64,000 nt of DNA from Camillea tinctor (lineage: Eukaryota; Ascomycota; Sordariomycetes; Xylariales; Xylariaceae), in contig MU394079.1 of assembly GCA_022578605.1 (NCBI GenBank), forward strand, positions 310,001-374,000, written 5' to 3'. Below are positions 34,621 to 47,099 of the stretch, piece after piece. Every line of letters starts with the position of its first letter. Within the stretch, counting starts at the first letter, position 1. The position numbers and the translations under genes were made by a program. The notes below the pieces were generated by a model. It did no database searches and was not told the DNA's origin. It saw only the letters and a program-made list of their open reading frames with translations.

Positions 34621-37096
34621 ATTCGCAGACTTTTCGTTCTGCGCTCGTTATAAAGAACACTAATGGAAATAGAAGAAGTTTATGACGATAAAGATAATAT
34701 CGATAATGATATTGGTGATAGCAATGGTAGCGGTAATGGCAATGATGATGATATTGATATGGATTTATGTTATTTGATGATGATATATATGATTTGGTAG
34801 AGATAGTTAACAAGTAATAGCGAAGTATATGTTCCTACTTCATACTATGTTTAGCCCGATTTAGACCACGAAGTAGTTAAGGATGAGAAAGTCGACCGCA
34901 TATGATGAAATTATAGTTATGAAAGATATGAAGTTGTTGTGCTGAAAGAAATATGAGGAACTGGCGATCCTTTAATGAGTCAGTACTCCATTGCTATAAT
35001 TGGAGATGAAGTAGATATGATATGGAAATAGTAGGCACGAATAAGAAATATAATAGAGCTACACCAGTAGTAGATACTTCCGGGGCAAGAAAGGAAGTAT
35101 CCTGGTGATATATAATGGACGACTAGGTGCTCAGAAGGGGAGGTAGGTAAGTATGATGTAGGAAGGGATGTTAAATGGAAGGTGAAGAGGGTCAAAAGTA
35201 ACGGAAGGCTTGAGTACTGCGTACCTGGTAACTCCCAAGTGTTGATCTTTGCAGTGATATGACCATCAGGTCTTTGGGGATATAGTAGATAATTAATTAG
35301 TGTGATGGTATGGAAAGATAAATCAAACTAGAAGAAAAGTTCGCTTGATCTTTTTTTGTAATGTCAAGGTGACTTAAGTAGACTGTATGTAGGTTACGAT
35401 ATACGTATCTGATATCTTAAGAAAGGATGAATAGATACTTATATAACCAGGTAGGTACTTCTGTAGACTGCAAATCACGAATTCTGGCGTGAAGTTAGAA
35501 GTTGTGATGCTAAGAAAGTTCAGGTATGTGAGCTGATATTGATAGTTGTGTGTAAGTCAATATAATGCAAGGTAGTTAAAATGCCTGATAAACAAGAGAG
35601 TGACTTCCGTGTGTCGTAGAGATTGAAGTATTGAAGGTAGGTGTAGCTTTGGTTTTTTATTTAATGTTAAGATATATTAGTAGTTAATTGAGCTTCTAAC
35701 CTAGTAGATTGTACGTGGCCCTCAACTTCTTTAAGGAAGGGGAATATAAATATGAGTACTTCAACTGAGCATGTAAGATAGTTAGAATGGGCTGTAGGCG
35801 GGTATGATTGATGTGATTAGATAACCTAGATAATTGTAGAACGGGACGGGCAATATAGGTTAGTTGATGATAACTGAGTGGTAGCAGATTTGATATGAAG
35901 CGAGCCTCGGAATGTAAAATCTGATGTGGATGGCGGCATTAATGAGAGGAGTGGAAGGATAGGAGAAGCATGAATAACAAGCACGAATGGACGGAAGGAG
36001 TGGACGGAATCTTGTTATAGATACTTATCTAGTCTTCGAAGGAGCGATTGTTCAGTGCTAATACACTTAAGTACACAATAAATGAGTGATAAACAAAAAG
36101 AAAGAGAGAGGAAGGCACACAGGGGGCGGTTTAAACAGGAGGTCCAAAAAGAAACGCATATTGGCGAGGTAAGACCCGGTAACCTAGGGTTTCCTATGGT
36201 CGACTTAGACTACTTGACCATGCGGCGCCCCGGACCCCGTCGGTAACATCGACTCGGCCAACTTACTGGTAGGTGTAGTCTCTATATAGGTATATAAGTC
36301 TTCTTAGGGGACTACACCACTGACCACTCCTCCCCCTAGCCAATTAATAGTCAAACAACATACGGGTTTACCTCCCCGCGTAGAATATCTAACGACCAGT
36401 CATTATATGAGGCTCTCAGATACCATATATTAAATGTATATAATAGAACGAATCGATTAACGGCTCATGAGACACGACTATGGAATACGTACGATCGAGG
36501 GTAGAAGAAATCGGCAGCGCAGGTCTCATTAATAGGCATTAGGAGGAAGTGCACCTCTTGATCTATTATATACCTATTATAGATAACCGCGCTATTTACC
36601 TACCCACCGCCATGCTAAGTTTCTCCCAATTTATTATTATAATATTCGCCTCGGATTCCAATATAAACCTGGTATTGCCTTCGATCCCAGTACTTTCCAA
36701 CTTCCACGATGTCCTACCCTGCTCACCTGCTGTCTGTCTTATACGTGTATTGCCAAATCGGGAACGTGGGGACCTTAGTTGGCTCGTGCACTAACCTAAC
36801 CTAGTGGTTCCGCGATGCGGAGGGCTTATCTAATAAACCTTTCCCTAAAGTTGCCGAGCCCGCATTAGTGTGGGTGCTTGTACCGAGATGTCGGAAGCGG
36901 GCGCAAGGAGAGCGGCGTAAATTTGATTTTCTTTTTTTGAATTTCTCTCTTTCTCTTATAAAACCCCAACCTGGGACACTTTTTTGCGCGCCGCTAAAGC
37001 CTTTTCTTTTTTTTTCTTTTTAAATTTCTTTTTTTTTCTCTCTCACATTTCCTCCTCCTCCTCTTCGTCCCTTTAGAGTCTCTCGCAAACGGCATC
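34621..37096. other. AT-rich spacer; promoter of carrier gene at right end
   Basis: 34.6-36.8 kb is AT-rich with no supported gene. Degenerate gat/aat/ggt repeats fill about 34680-34795. The dispersed motif appears at 36791-36804. The right end has a TATA-like TATAAAA at 36957-36963 and a long C/T tract (37000-37075) before the carrier start codon. Confidence 0.45.
36957..37075 (+). promoter_or_regulatory. TATA-like box and pyrimidine-rich leader of the carrier gene
   Basis: TATAAAA lies at 36957-36963, 134 nt upstream of the ATG at 37097. It is followed by a nearly uninterrupted C/T tract at about 37000-37075 (T runs, then CCTCCTCCTCCTCTTC). TATA plus CT-rich leader is a common arrangement for strongly expressed fungal genes. 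The functional role is inferred from position only. Confidence 0.4.
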
Positions 37097-38394
37097 ATGG
37101 CGTCAAACGAACAGCCCCTCCCCTTCATATACCAGTTCGCCGCGGGTTAGAAATTTCCAATGCCTTTGACTTCTTCACAAACTATCGCTCACTAAAAAAT
37201 CACAGGCGCGATCGCTGGAGTGTCGGAGGCAGGTTCTCCAATTATGTCATGCAGCCCAAGTGCATAGCTGACGGTTTTACCTGTTGTGTTCTAGATCTTG
37301 GTCATGTAATAAGCCCAGCCACTTTTCACCTTTGCGTCGCACCCCACAGCTAATATTCCACCAGGTACCCTTTGGATGTTGTCAAGACCCGAGTGTGAGC
37401 GAACAAAATAAACAAGCAAATCCAGCGATGCGCATCGAGCATAACCCCAGACTTACGTACCGTACAACAGACAACTTCAGACTGGCAAGGGAGCTGGCGA
37501 AGATGCTTACAGTGGCATGCTAGATGCGTTCCGGAAGATTATCCGCAATGAGGGGTTGGTTCGGTCTGTAAGACGCCGTGGATGTGCGAAGGCTCACGCA
37601 GGGGTTTTAGATTCTCGAGACTATACAGAGGAATCAGCGCTCCCATCCTGATGGAGGCCCCGAAGCGTGCCACCAAGTTTGCCGCGAACGATGAATGGGG
37701 CAAGGTATATCGCAAGGCCTTTGGCGTCGACAAGATGAACCAGTCCCTCTCCATCCTGACGGGTGCTACAGCCGGTGCCACCGAGTCCTTCGTCGTCGTG
37801 CCCTTCGAGCTAGTCAAGATCCGACTGCAGGACAAGGCCTCGGCCGGCAAGTACAACGGAATGCTCGACGTGGTCGCCAAGACGGTCCGGAACGAGGGTG
37901 TCTTGGCTATGTATAACGGTCTGGAGAGCACCCTGTGGCGCCACATTCTCTGGAACGCCGGCTACTTCGGCTGCATCTTCCAAGTTCGTGGGCTCCTACC
38001 CAAGGCAGAGACCAAGCAGGGCCAGATCACCAACGACTTGATCTCGGGTGCGGTTGGTGGTACTGTGGGTACTATTATCAACACTCCGATGGATGTCGTC
38101 AAGTCGCGCATTCAGAACAGTGTGAAGGTTCCTGGCCAAGCTCCCAAGTACAACTGGGCGTGGCCCGCCTGTGCGACGGTGATGAAGGAGGAGGGTTTCG
38201 GTGCCTTGTACAAGGGTTTCTTGCCCAAGGTGTTGCGACTTGGTCCTGGTGGTGGTATTTTGCTAGGTAAGTCTTGCGATACTCGTATTGAATTTTGAAT
38301 TTTGAATGTTGATATGGAATCGTGACTAAAAAAAAATCTTATTACAGTCGTCTTCACCGGCGTGATGGATTTCTTCCGCACTATGAGAGGATGA
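37097..38394 (+). CDS. ODC1: Mitochondrial 2-oxodicarboxylate carrier
   Basis: Seven exons, join(37097..37145, 37206..37228, 37295..37305, 37365..37394, 37471..37554, 37611..38266, 38348..38394), 299 aa, normal for the mitochondrial carrier family. It exchanges 2-oxoadipate/2-oxoglutarate across the inner membrane, linking lysine metabolism to the TCA cycle. The three carrier repeats show their Px[DE]xx[KR] signatures: YPLDVVKTRVQLQ, PFELVKIRLQD and TPMDVVKSRIQN. Six membrane helices are expected. ODC-specific text includes SAPILMEAPKRATKFAAND and the end VVFTGVMDFFRTMRG. Exon 2 ends GVSE at a GC donor (GAG|GCAGGT), exon 3 is an 11-nt microexon (ATCTTGGTCAT) and exon 4 resumes YPLDVVKTR. This is the only splicing I found that restores the family sequence GVSEILVMYPLDVVKTRV in frame. 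An unspliced reading from 37582 would lack the first repeat. Confidence 0.92.
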
Positions 38395-39623
38395 GATGGA
38401 GACGATAAGATGGGATCTAGGCTTCATTTCCGCTAGAGTTAAGGCGTGTCTTGGAATACCCTAGCATTAAAGAAGGAGTGTGTATATCAGTTACGAAATT
38501 TTGGTGTCTATAGAAAAAGTATGCTGGCTGGGGCATTGCATTTGTACTCCTATGTTATACTATTTCCTCAACCACTACTCAAACTAGTGTAGTATAGTCT
38601 AGCCAACCGGAATCGAATCCTACTCGAGGCCCTCGCTGACAACTGGAGGGGCTTGTGGGGTATGTGTATAAGAGCCAAGCTGTTGCTAGCTAATATTCCA
38701 TATCTCTGAATACCTAGGTTAGGTATTTACATTTATATTACTCCGTACTAAAGTGTGAGTTTATTGTAAGTAGACGAAGGTTGGGTGTATGTCTGACATT
38801 TCTTGAATACGGTAGATACGGTCCAATCATAACCCGATACCTACATCTGAGTATACAATTTTAAGCTTTTCGTACTTGACGTAAAGCTAGTAGAAAGCCT
38901 TACATCTAAATGTAGGCTACAGGAGCATGTTCTATAAAAACGAGCAGTGATTGGATACAGTTCCAGGCTTATCAGTTCTGATAAACCCGATAAACCCTGT
39001 GTTAGTGGGTGTTCGCGGGGTTTGCAGACGCGCACAAACCACGGCCGATCAGGGCAGCTTCCATTAATTTACAGTTGGATATTATCATGAATACGCTTTC
39101 CCACCAACCTTGTCTCTCGTACATTTACATAATTGCCATTCACCCTTTTTTAATCTACTTAATACTTCTTTTTCTTCTCCCTCCAACTCCCAACTTTTAA
39201 CACCCTCGCGCATCGAGACACTCCAACCCTGCTCAACCACAGCTCCATATACCTATTGCGACACTATCCGATCGGTCTAACCTATACCATCCGTACTATT
39301 GCACCTGGATCTTATCTCCGCGCCCTTGTCCTCGTCATCGGTGCAACTAAACTAGACCTTAAGGACTAAAGAACGAAAACTGCCTCCCACTCTCAACGCT
39401 TCTGCTCCTCCTCTACGCATCCAAAATCGACTCCACGATATACCCACCTACGTCGCGATCTCCTATAGAGAACTACGTGGTCATCTGTGATTCAGCGGGT
39501 TCCCCCCCTGAACCCCCCCTTTCAGTCGAAGCGCTTCCGATTGCCCTTTAAATAAGCCGTGGTCCCCCGAGACTCACAGCGAGGCGCAATTCGAAGTGCT
39601 TTGCACTGCTGTCTCCCACACAC
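38395..39623. other. Intergenic, no gene seen
   Basis: 3' flank of the carrier and promoter/leader of the ANK-RCC1-BTB gene. Contains an exact copy of the dispersed motif (TACCTAGGTTAGGTA, 38711-38725). 39130-39400 is C/T-rich. Small frames at 38841-39200 are unsupported. Confidence 0.5.
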
Positions 39624-42600
39624 ATGAGTCATCTACTTTGGAAATATTACTGGGAAAATGATGTCGACAAGTTTCGTCGACTTCTGGCCCCGGCCAGCTA
39701 TTCCCAGAATCCCGCCAAACCCCAAGCCGCAGCCATAGGTAGTCCGGGCGCCTTTGGGAGTTCTCCACGAACTGTCGCCAAGTCGCGCAAGGTCGCCGGC
39801 TTCGGCGCAAGCGCTGGAGGTTCAAAGAATGCTGGTAGCAATCTAGGGAAAAGCGAAATTAACAGCCGCGACCACATGGGACTCACGATACTCCTCCGAG
39901 CCGCTTCTTCTGCTTCGTCCAACGCCATCGCCTTCGTGGAAGCGCTTCTCGACCATCCCTCCATTGATATTTACGCCGAAGATTTCGAAAGTGGTTGGAA
40001 CGCTCTGCATAGGGCTTTATACAGCGGAAATATCTCTATCGCCCGGTTACTGCTCGAAAAGGAACGTAGGGATCTGACTGAGTCATTTGGAGGTACCGCT
40101 ATCGCAAAGGTCGGGCGACTGATTAAGACCAAGGATCACGAAGGAAACAGTCCTTTCGACGTTTACAACGCGACTATCGCGCTCCGTAGCTTAAAAGTTG
40201 CCGAAAATGACGAAAACTCCGACCAAGGGTCGGACATCGATGAGGGCGTTGGCAGCGAGGAGCCTCGGTGAGCTCGAGGTCTTATATCCCGTAGCTGACA
40301 CTCTCTACTAACGTGTGTTCTAGTCACCACGTGAAATCTGCCGGCCTTGGTGAAGAAGTGTTCACTTTTGGCAGCAACAAAAATCTGTCACTAGGCCTTG
40401 GTGACGAGGATGATCGTCAATTCCCGGAGCGCATACACTTGAAGCGTCCGAACCATCTCATCCAGCATTTCTATGATCAGCATCTACACGAACGACAACA
40501 ACTCGCGGATCTCGAGGATTCGATGCACAGTGACTTGGCCGATATTCCGGCTTTGATTCAGAACTCCCCCCTAATCATCCAAGACGTCGTTCTCTCCAAG
40601 CTTCATAGTGCTATCCTGACGACGGATCCCATGTCCAATCTTTACATCTGTGGAATCGGCCGGGGTGGTCGTCTTGGTTTAGGCGACGAGAATACGCGAT
40701 TTGAATTTACTCCTGTTCAAGGAGGATTGTCTGATAAGAAAATAGTTCAAGTTGCTCTAGGACAGAATCATTCTATGGCCATAACTAGTGGTGGAGAGCT
40801 CTGGGCATGGGGCTCAAATACTTTCTCACAGCTCGGTTTTCCCGTGCCAGCTCCTTCGAAACCAGATGAAGAGCCAATGAGCACGACCCCTCGACAGGTC
40901 TTTGGCCCTCTGAAGAAAGAGATTGTACTTGGAGCTGCGGCCTCATCAATTCACTCCGTCGTCCACACTGGCTCCTCCTTGTTCTGCTGGGGTAAGAATG
41001 TTGGCCAACTTGCCTTAATGGACGCCGATTCTAGATCTCTAGAAGTTCAGACCACCCCAAGAAGAGTTGCTGCAACCTTGCTCTCTAGCCATTCGTCGAT
41101 CGCCATGGTCTCGGCCATTGATAGGGCAACATGCTGTCTCTTCGAGGACCACACAGTATGCGTATTCACTAGTTATGGGTACAATATGATCAGGTTTCCA
41201 TTTTCGGATGGTTTCACGAACCCATCACTCCAACGTTCAGGTCAATTCTCCCTAGCCTCTCCGTACGATCCCAGTCGTCGTGAAATACACCAGATTACAT
41301 CCGGCGGAGATACCATCATCGCCGTAACGGGGAGTGGTGACCTATTCACCATGCAACTTAACCACAAATCAGATGGCAATCAGGTTACTTCCTCGACAAC
41401 CAATCCCTCTAAGATAAAGGATGCTATAACTACACCTCAATGCATTTGGAATTCGAAGAAAGATGGTGTCAAGTCCGCCAGCGTGGGGGAGAATGGTGCG
41501 GTCATGATATCTACACTGTCGGGTGCGGTTTGGCGGCGCATCAAGCGGACAAAAGCCAAAGACACCAAGCTCACAGGGCCATCTGACTCTAAGCGGAAAG
41601 ATTTCAAGTTTCAGCGTGTTCCGTATATTACCGATGTAGTCGCCGTCAGGAGTTCCCCATTCGGCGCCTATGCTGCTGTTCGCAAGGACTGCGATGTAAC
41701 ACGCGATCAAATCGAGGTCAACGAACCCACACTATGGGAAGATGTGGCACCCTTGCTGCCGCTCCGCAATTTTGAGGCCCAAAATCCCAAAGCGCGAGAG
41801 AACAAAGATACCTGGAAGTTTCAGGATCCAGATATCCTCAAAGGACGGGTAGATCCCTTAGCATACGAAGTATTAACATCCACGGATCTGGAGGACGATT
41901 TGAATACACATCTGAAGAATTGGAGGTTCAGAAATGGCACGCTTGGTACCGTTATTAGAACATCATCCAATCCGGAGCTTGCGGTTCCAATACACTCATG
42001 GATTTTATCTGCAAGGAGCGCATTGCTTCGCTCCGGTCTTCAGCGTTTCCGGGAGACTGGACACTTCGATGTGCCCGAATTACTTACCATCAAAACCGAG
42101 AATAAAGAAACTATCGTAGAACTCGTCGGAAATATCGACACGATTACCTTGCTAAACCTTGTGGTATATATGTACAGTGATAGGGTTATACCGGCCTGGA
42201 ATTTTACACGACAATCGCCGCCTCTAGCATATCGATATCGACAGATTCGCACTGAACTTATGAAAATAGCGATGAGACTTGGTATGCCGAAACTTGAAGC
42301 TGCGGTCCGTATTCAAAGTTCTCCGCCTCGTTCGATGAACATGGATTTCAGAAAAGCGCTCGAAGATCCAACTTTTTTTGAGGATGGCGATGCGCTTCTA
42401 GAACTTGACGGCGATGAGATTCCAGTACATAGCGTCATGCTATGCGAGCGGTGCCCTTGGTTTCAGGGACTGTTTAACGGTCGTTCTGGCGGAAAATGGC
42501 TAGAGAGCCGTCGTGAAAGGCAAGATGATTCTGAGCGAGTCAATATTGATATGCAACATATGGATCCGGAAGCCTTTCATTACGTACTCCAGTATTTATA

Positions 42601-44580
42601 TGCCGATATTGGAGAGGAGCTTTTCGACGATGTTGTTGCTGACAGCATCGATGAATTTTCGGAATTGGTAATCGATGTCATGAATATCGCGAACGAGCTT
42701 ATGCTAGATCGCTTGTCGCAAATCTGCCAGAAGATTATTGGGCGTTTTGGTGAGTTAATTTCCACCCTTATAATTTCCAAAGCTAACCATCCTAGTAACT
42801 ACTCGTAATATCTCGACTCTTCTGAATGTAATTAGTCCTTGCTCGGTTACTGAGTTCAAGGATAAGGGTCTTGAATACATCTGCCTTCAAATGGAGGCTA
42901 TGCTAGAAAATCAGTAAGTTAACCTGTTCCTATGAAGATAGATGATTTTAATCTTTCATCGGTGTACGTAAGACTGGCAAACACCATGTTTACATGGATG
43001 CCGTCAATGTGCATGCATATTTATAACCCTAAGCTAACCCGGGAAATAGCCTTCTCGATAATCTCGACGACGACTTGATATCCGAGTTGGATGAAGTTGT
43101 GAGAGACAATCAGCTAGCACGATGTCCTTTTGCACGAAGCGGCCGCGCCGACTTGGTATTACATGAACAAAACCCCGAACTTTCTAACGATATCGAGGAG
43201 GAGAGGCAGATCCGTGTAAAGGAGATGGCCTTTAAGGCGACACAGAAGGAAGACGACAAGAAACTCTCATCCTCCTTCAAGACCCGTTTTGGCAGTCTTG
43301 ATGACCTCTCTGGTATCTCTCCCACTCCGGAGAAAAACCGACGCAAGTCCAAGGCATTTCGCAATGAACCTTTCAGCCCGGTACTTCGGCCAAAAGACTC
43401 TCATACCGACCTCATCTTCGATATGGACGAAGAGGAGCTAGGTACACCCGTTCCCATATCGCCAAGTCCACAGCCACCAATACCCAATAACCAAGAAGAC
43501 CTAGAGGCCATATCACCTCTTGCAAGATCGTGGAAAAACTCGAAAGGAAAATCTGTAGAGGGATCAGGGGCAGCTGTAGCAAGTCCTCCCGCTCCAGTGT
43601 CGCGTTTAAATCTTCAGCCGGCCAAATCCGATGCTAGTCCTGTTGAGAAACGCAATTCACAGGGTGGTAACCCCTGGGGGTCATCAACTCTTCCTAGCAC
43701 TCGCTTAGATCTACGTGAAATGCTGTCGGAGGCTAAACCAGCTCGGTCGGCCTTGTCAGCAGGATTAGCAGCAGAGAAGAAAGATGCAAATGCCCGACCT
43801 ACTCCACAGAAGATGTCTCAAAAAGAACGAAAGAAACAATTGCATCAACAAGCGGAACACACTGCTCGTCAAGAATCTCAATCCAACCAATCATCACAAA
43901 CCCCATGGTCCAAAGTAGGTGAGAAAAAAGACTCGCCTTGGCAGAAAGCAGGAGCTACAGTTAAAACATCGTTGCAAGACGTATTGAGTGCTGGGCCTGT
44001 TTCTTCGACTAAACCGCCTAACCCGAAACCCCTCGTCGCAGCTGAGGCTTCGGGCGAGTCTATCCCACGGCGAGCGGCATCTCCAGATACGAGGTTTTCG
44101 GGCCAGAAGTCAAGGAGCACAACGAGCACATCTACGGTGAACCCTCACCAAGACGCGCAACCTTTAGTTCCGCATTCGAAGTCGTATTTCAAGCGACAGC
44201 CGAAGCAAGAGCCAGACTCAGGTCTTGGATTGGCTGATATAATTGGACAGCAGCAGCGAGAACAACAAAATGTACGACAAGCGGTTGCCAAGCGAAGCTT
44301 GCAAGAAATCCAGCAAGAGCAGGCCTTCCAGGAATGGTGGGACCAGGAAAGTCGACGGATGCAGGAGGAAGAAGCACGGAGGGTTGCACGTGAGGAAGGC
44401 AGAGAAAAGAAGAAAGAAGGGGGGCGACGTGGTAGAAGCGGAAAGAATAGGGGAACAGGGGGGAGTCGTGCTGGTGGTAGTGGTGGCGGCAACGCTCCTA
44501 CTGGAAATAACACGACCGAGGCAGGGACCAGCGATAATGTAAGAGGGAGGGGACGTGGAAATAGGGGCAAGAGGACATGA
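39624..44580 (+). CDS. ANK-RCC1-BTB-BTB protein, IBtk-like
   Basis: Four exons, join(39624..40267, 40324..42749, 42796..42913, 43050..44580), 1572 aa. Ankyrin repeats occur at about 85-190 (HMGLTILLRAA, GWNALHRALYSGNISIARLL, DHEGNSPFDVYN). RCC1 repeats run from about 225 (EEVFTFGSNKNLSLGLGDED) through YICGIGRGGRLGLGDENTRF and GGELWAWGSNTFSQLGF to about 610. Two BTB/POZ domains follow, near 745-860 (VPIHSWILSARSALLRSGL) and 895-1030 (GDEIPVHSVMLCERCPWFQG). The long disordered C-terminal region ends in a basic coiled segment (EEARRVAREEGREKKKEGGR) and a Gly/Arg-rich tail. The order matches human inhibitor of Bruton tyrosine kinase, a CUL3 adaptor, so a role as a CUL3 ubiquitin-ligase adaptor is likely by analogy. 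Introns are 56, 46 and 136 nt, all in frame; the 46-nt one still has a GCTAACC branch site. Confidence 0.9.
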
Positions 44581-45285
44581 TTCTTTTTTTTTTCAACATG
44601 TTGACTAGATGATAAACGAGGACGGTTGTAAAAACAAGTGAAAATAACATAGTAGAGAGGTCTCCCGGGAGTCCGAGCATATCAGATGGAGTTTGGGGGG
44701 CGGCGAATTCATTCTGGTTAGGGTAACGTAGTACATATTAGGGGGTAAAGAGAGACCTGGGTGCATGCTTTCATTTGGTAGAGGTTCTAGGGTAGATGTT
44801 TTTTTATGTATGTATATGCATGTAAATGTATTTCCTCTCTTCTACAGCGTCTCCGGCTTGCTGCGCAAGAATTTCTGTATGCGATTATTGGGAGAGAAGT
44901 CAGGTACACATGTCGCTCTGATGATAGATGATACGCGTAAGGGCTACTAGAATCTAGGAAGTCTGACCGGTGAGTTATGGGGATGTATTACAAGGTATTG
45001 AGTAAACTTGGGTATATCGGTGATAGAAGAAAGCACCGATGGAGAAGTGAAGGCTTGTGAGTTCGGTATATGGTTAGAAATTTGCGGTTTCTCACGGCTT
45101 TGCTCATGAGAATGGAAAGGGGTAGGAACTGGCGATTTTATTGATCGGGGTACTAGTTAATTTATATTTGACTATAGCATAAATCTCGCACCTTCAAAGA
45201 ATTACCGTCCCAAACAGCTTTTGAATTCCTCATATATACCTAGCATGCACTCACAAGCTCTCGTACCCAAATACTATCATGATCA
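44581..45285. other. Intergenic between convergent genes
   Basis: 3' flanks of the ANK-RCC1-BTB gene (+) and the small basic gene (-). A T-rich run lies at about 44585-44594. No coding evidence. Confidence 0.5.
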
Positions 45286-45768
45286 TTAGCAGGTACTAGA
45301 CTCATCATCATCATCATAATCCAATTCCCCCCCTCTTACTCCTCCATTCCCCACGTCATCTTCATCCTCACACTCCCTCTCTTCCTCCCCCTTTTTCTCT
45401 CTTTCATCCGCTCGTAACCTCCGTCTCTTTATTGAACGCGCCGTCGCCTGTCTGCTTCTCTTCCTCTTCTTCGGTCTCAGGAACGGGCCTGCGTCTCCCG
45501 GCTCGGATAGTATGTCTCGCGTGCGTCGACGCTTCGAGGATGGGCTGGGCGGCGGATCGGGAGGGTGAGGTGATGAGGATGGGTCTGGTGATTCGGTCTT
45601 CGCCGGCGAACACGGATCGCTAGCAGGAGGCGCGTCCTGACGACCATTTACTTGCAGGAGCTGGAGCTGTGCGCGCAGGAGGGTGCCCCCGTCCGGTAGC
45701 GGTTTTAAGAAAGGTAGGTTGAGCAGGGAAGGGGGGGAGAGGGCGAGCCCGGGGATCTTACCGTTCAT
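45286..45768 (-). CDS. Hypothetical small basic/acidic nuclear-type protein
   Basis: Single open frame, 160 aa, no recognised domain. The N-terminus is hydrophobic-patterned (GKIPGLALSPPSLLNLPFLK, then GGTLLRAQLQLLQVNG) and could be a short helix-forming binding segment. A Pro/Ser-rich stretch follows, then Lys/Arg clusters (SSKRRRTRD, RPKKRKRSRQ, IKRRRLRADERE) that look like nuclear localisation signals, and a very acidic end (ECEDEDD, YDDDDESS). GC content is higher than in the flanks. A possible donor (ACG|GTAAGA) lies right after the start codon, so a longer spliced form cannot be excluded. Function unknown. Confidence 0.45.
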   Translation of the reverse strand: MNGKIPGLALSPPSLLNLPFLKPLPDGGTLLRAQLQLLQVNGRQDAPPASDPCSPAKTESPDPSSSPHPPDPPPSPSSKRRRTRDILSEPGDAGPFLRPKKRKRSRQATARSIKRRRLRADEREKKGEEERECEDEDDVGNGGVRGGELDYDDDDESSTC

Positions 45769-47099
45769 TTTGGGGGAGTAGTTTAGCTCAAGCTAGATGG
45801 TTTTGGGAGGGAGGACGGGCAGAGGACCGGGTTCGGTAACGGTTCTCGAATTGCATGAGATAGCCAGGCACGCGAATGGGAAGCTCTAGTATACTGGTCG
45901 GGAGGAACTCGGATAGGGGTTCTACGGGCTCCTGTCACGGGGTTAGCTTTATAAGGGGATATGGGGTTAGGGAACAGTGTGGATCAGGAATCGGCCAGTG
46001 TAGAGGGGCCAGGCTTTTGTATTCCTAGTTTTGCAGCTCGAACTGAGAATGAATGGCATTGTGCAGGTGCCCTAATACAAGGAACTCAGGGTCAAAGGAA
46101 GGCTGGAACAGAAAGGCCGTTGTGTGTTGTAGGGGCTAGATAAAGATGTGTAATATAAATAAACCCGGCATTGTGCTATTGTTGGCTTGGGAATAAAGAC
46201 GTTGTATAGGCGCTCGATAAACTAAGTATAGATGTTCTTAGGTATACGTCTTTGTTACATTATGGGCTGATCTAGAAGTTTGAAGCGAGGAAAGGGGTTC
46301 ATAATAGATTAGCAGAAGAGACATGAACGGTTATCATTAGACTGGGAATAGTTGCTGAAAATCTCTCTACTAAAAACTCATTCCCTCTAAAAAGTCTATC
46401 TTCATTCGGTAGTACTGTCCTGCCTGAGTAGCATGTCCGTGGTCGAAGACTCTTTAAAGCGCTTAGACGGTCTCGACTATCTAGCTGGCTACCGTTTTCT
46501 TCACAGACTGCACTCTAAAATCATGCCCCTATTTCCCATGAAAGTCACGGTTTGTGCATTGCGCAAATTCAGCCAGATACACTCAAATACACTCTCGTCA
46601 AGAGTTACATCACTATTTTGGTTGTTTACTTGTTCCGTATATATGTCTCTTGGTACTTCTAATTGTTGAAATATAAGCCCTGATAAGCTACGGCGCTTAA
46701 TCATATTTTGCCATTCATTTCATCACTAATACTACAGCGTACTTAGGTATACATGCATAAACATCCTATCAAGCGCATTAATCTTCAGGATAAACCCACT
46801 TGGGAGATGCAGTTAAGCATGAATCTATATTAGTCCTGTGATTATGACCTTGAGACCCAAACCCTTAGAAGCACTTGAAGTCACGTTTTTGTCAAGTCTA
46901 GTAAATGAGGGAGAATTTGATTTTTATTTTTATTATATGAAGCATGAACTTGTCTATAAAATACTAGGATCTTACCAATTTACTTTGGGCTTTCGTATAA
47001 TTAAAACAAACAAGGGATCGGCGGAAACAATGACATGAAAGAAACACTGACAAAAGAAAATCGTTGGATATCGTGAAATCTTACCATAAAAAGCCTCAC
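45769..47099. other. Intergenic, no gene seen
   Basis: Short unlinked frames only (45961-46143, 46433-46669, 46838-47038), AT-rich from about 46150. No motif or splice support. Confidence 0.45.
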
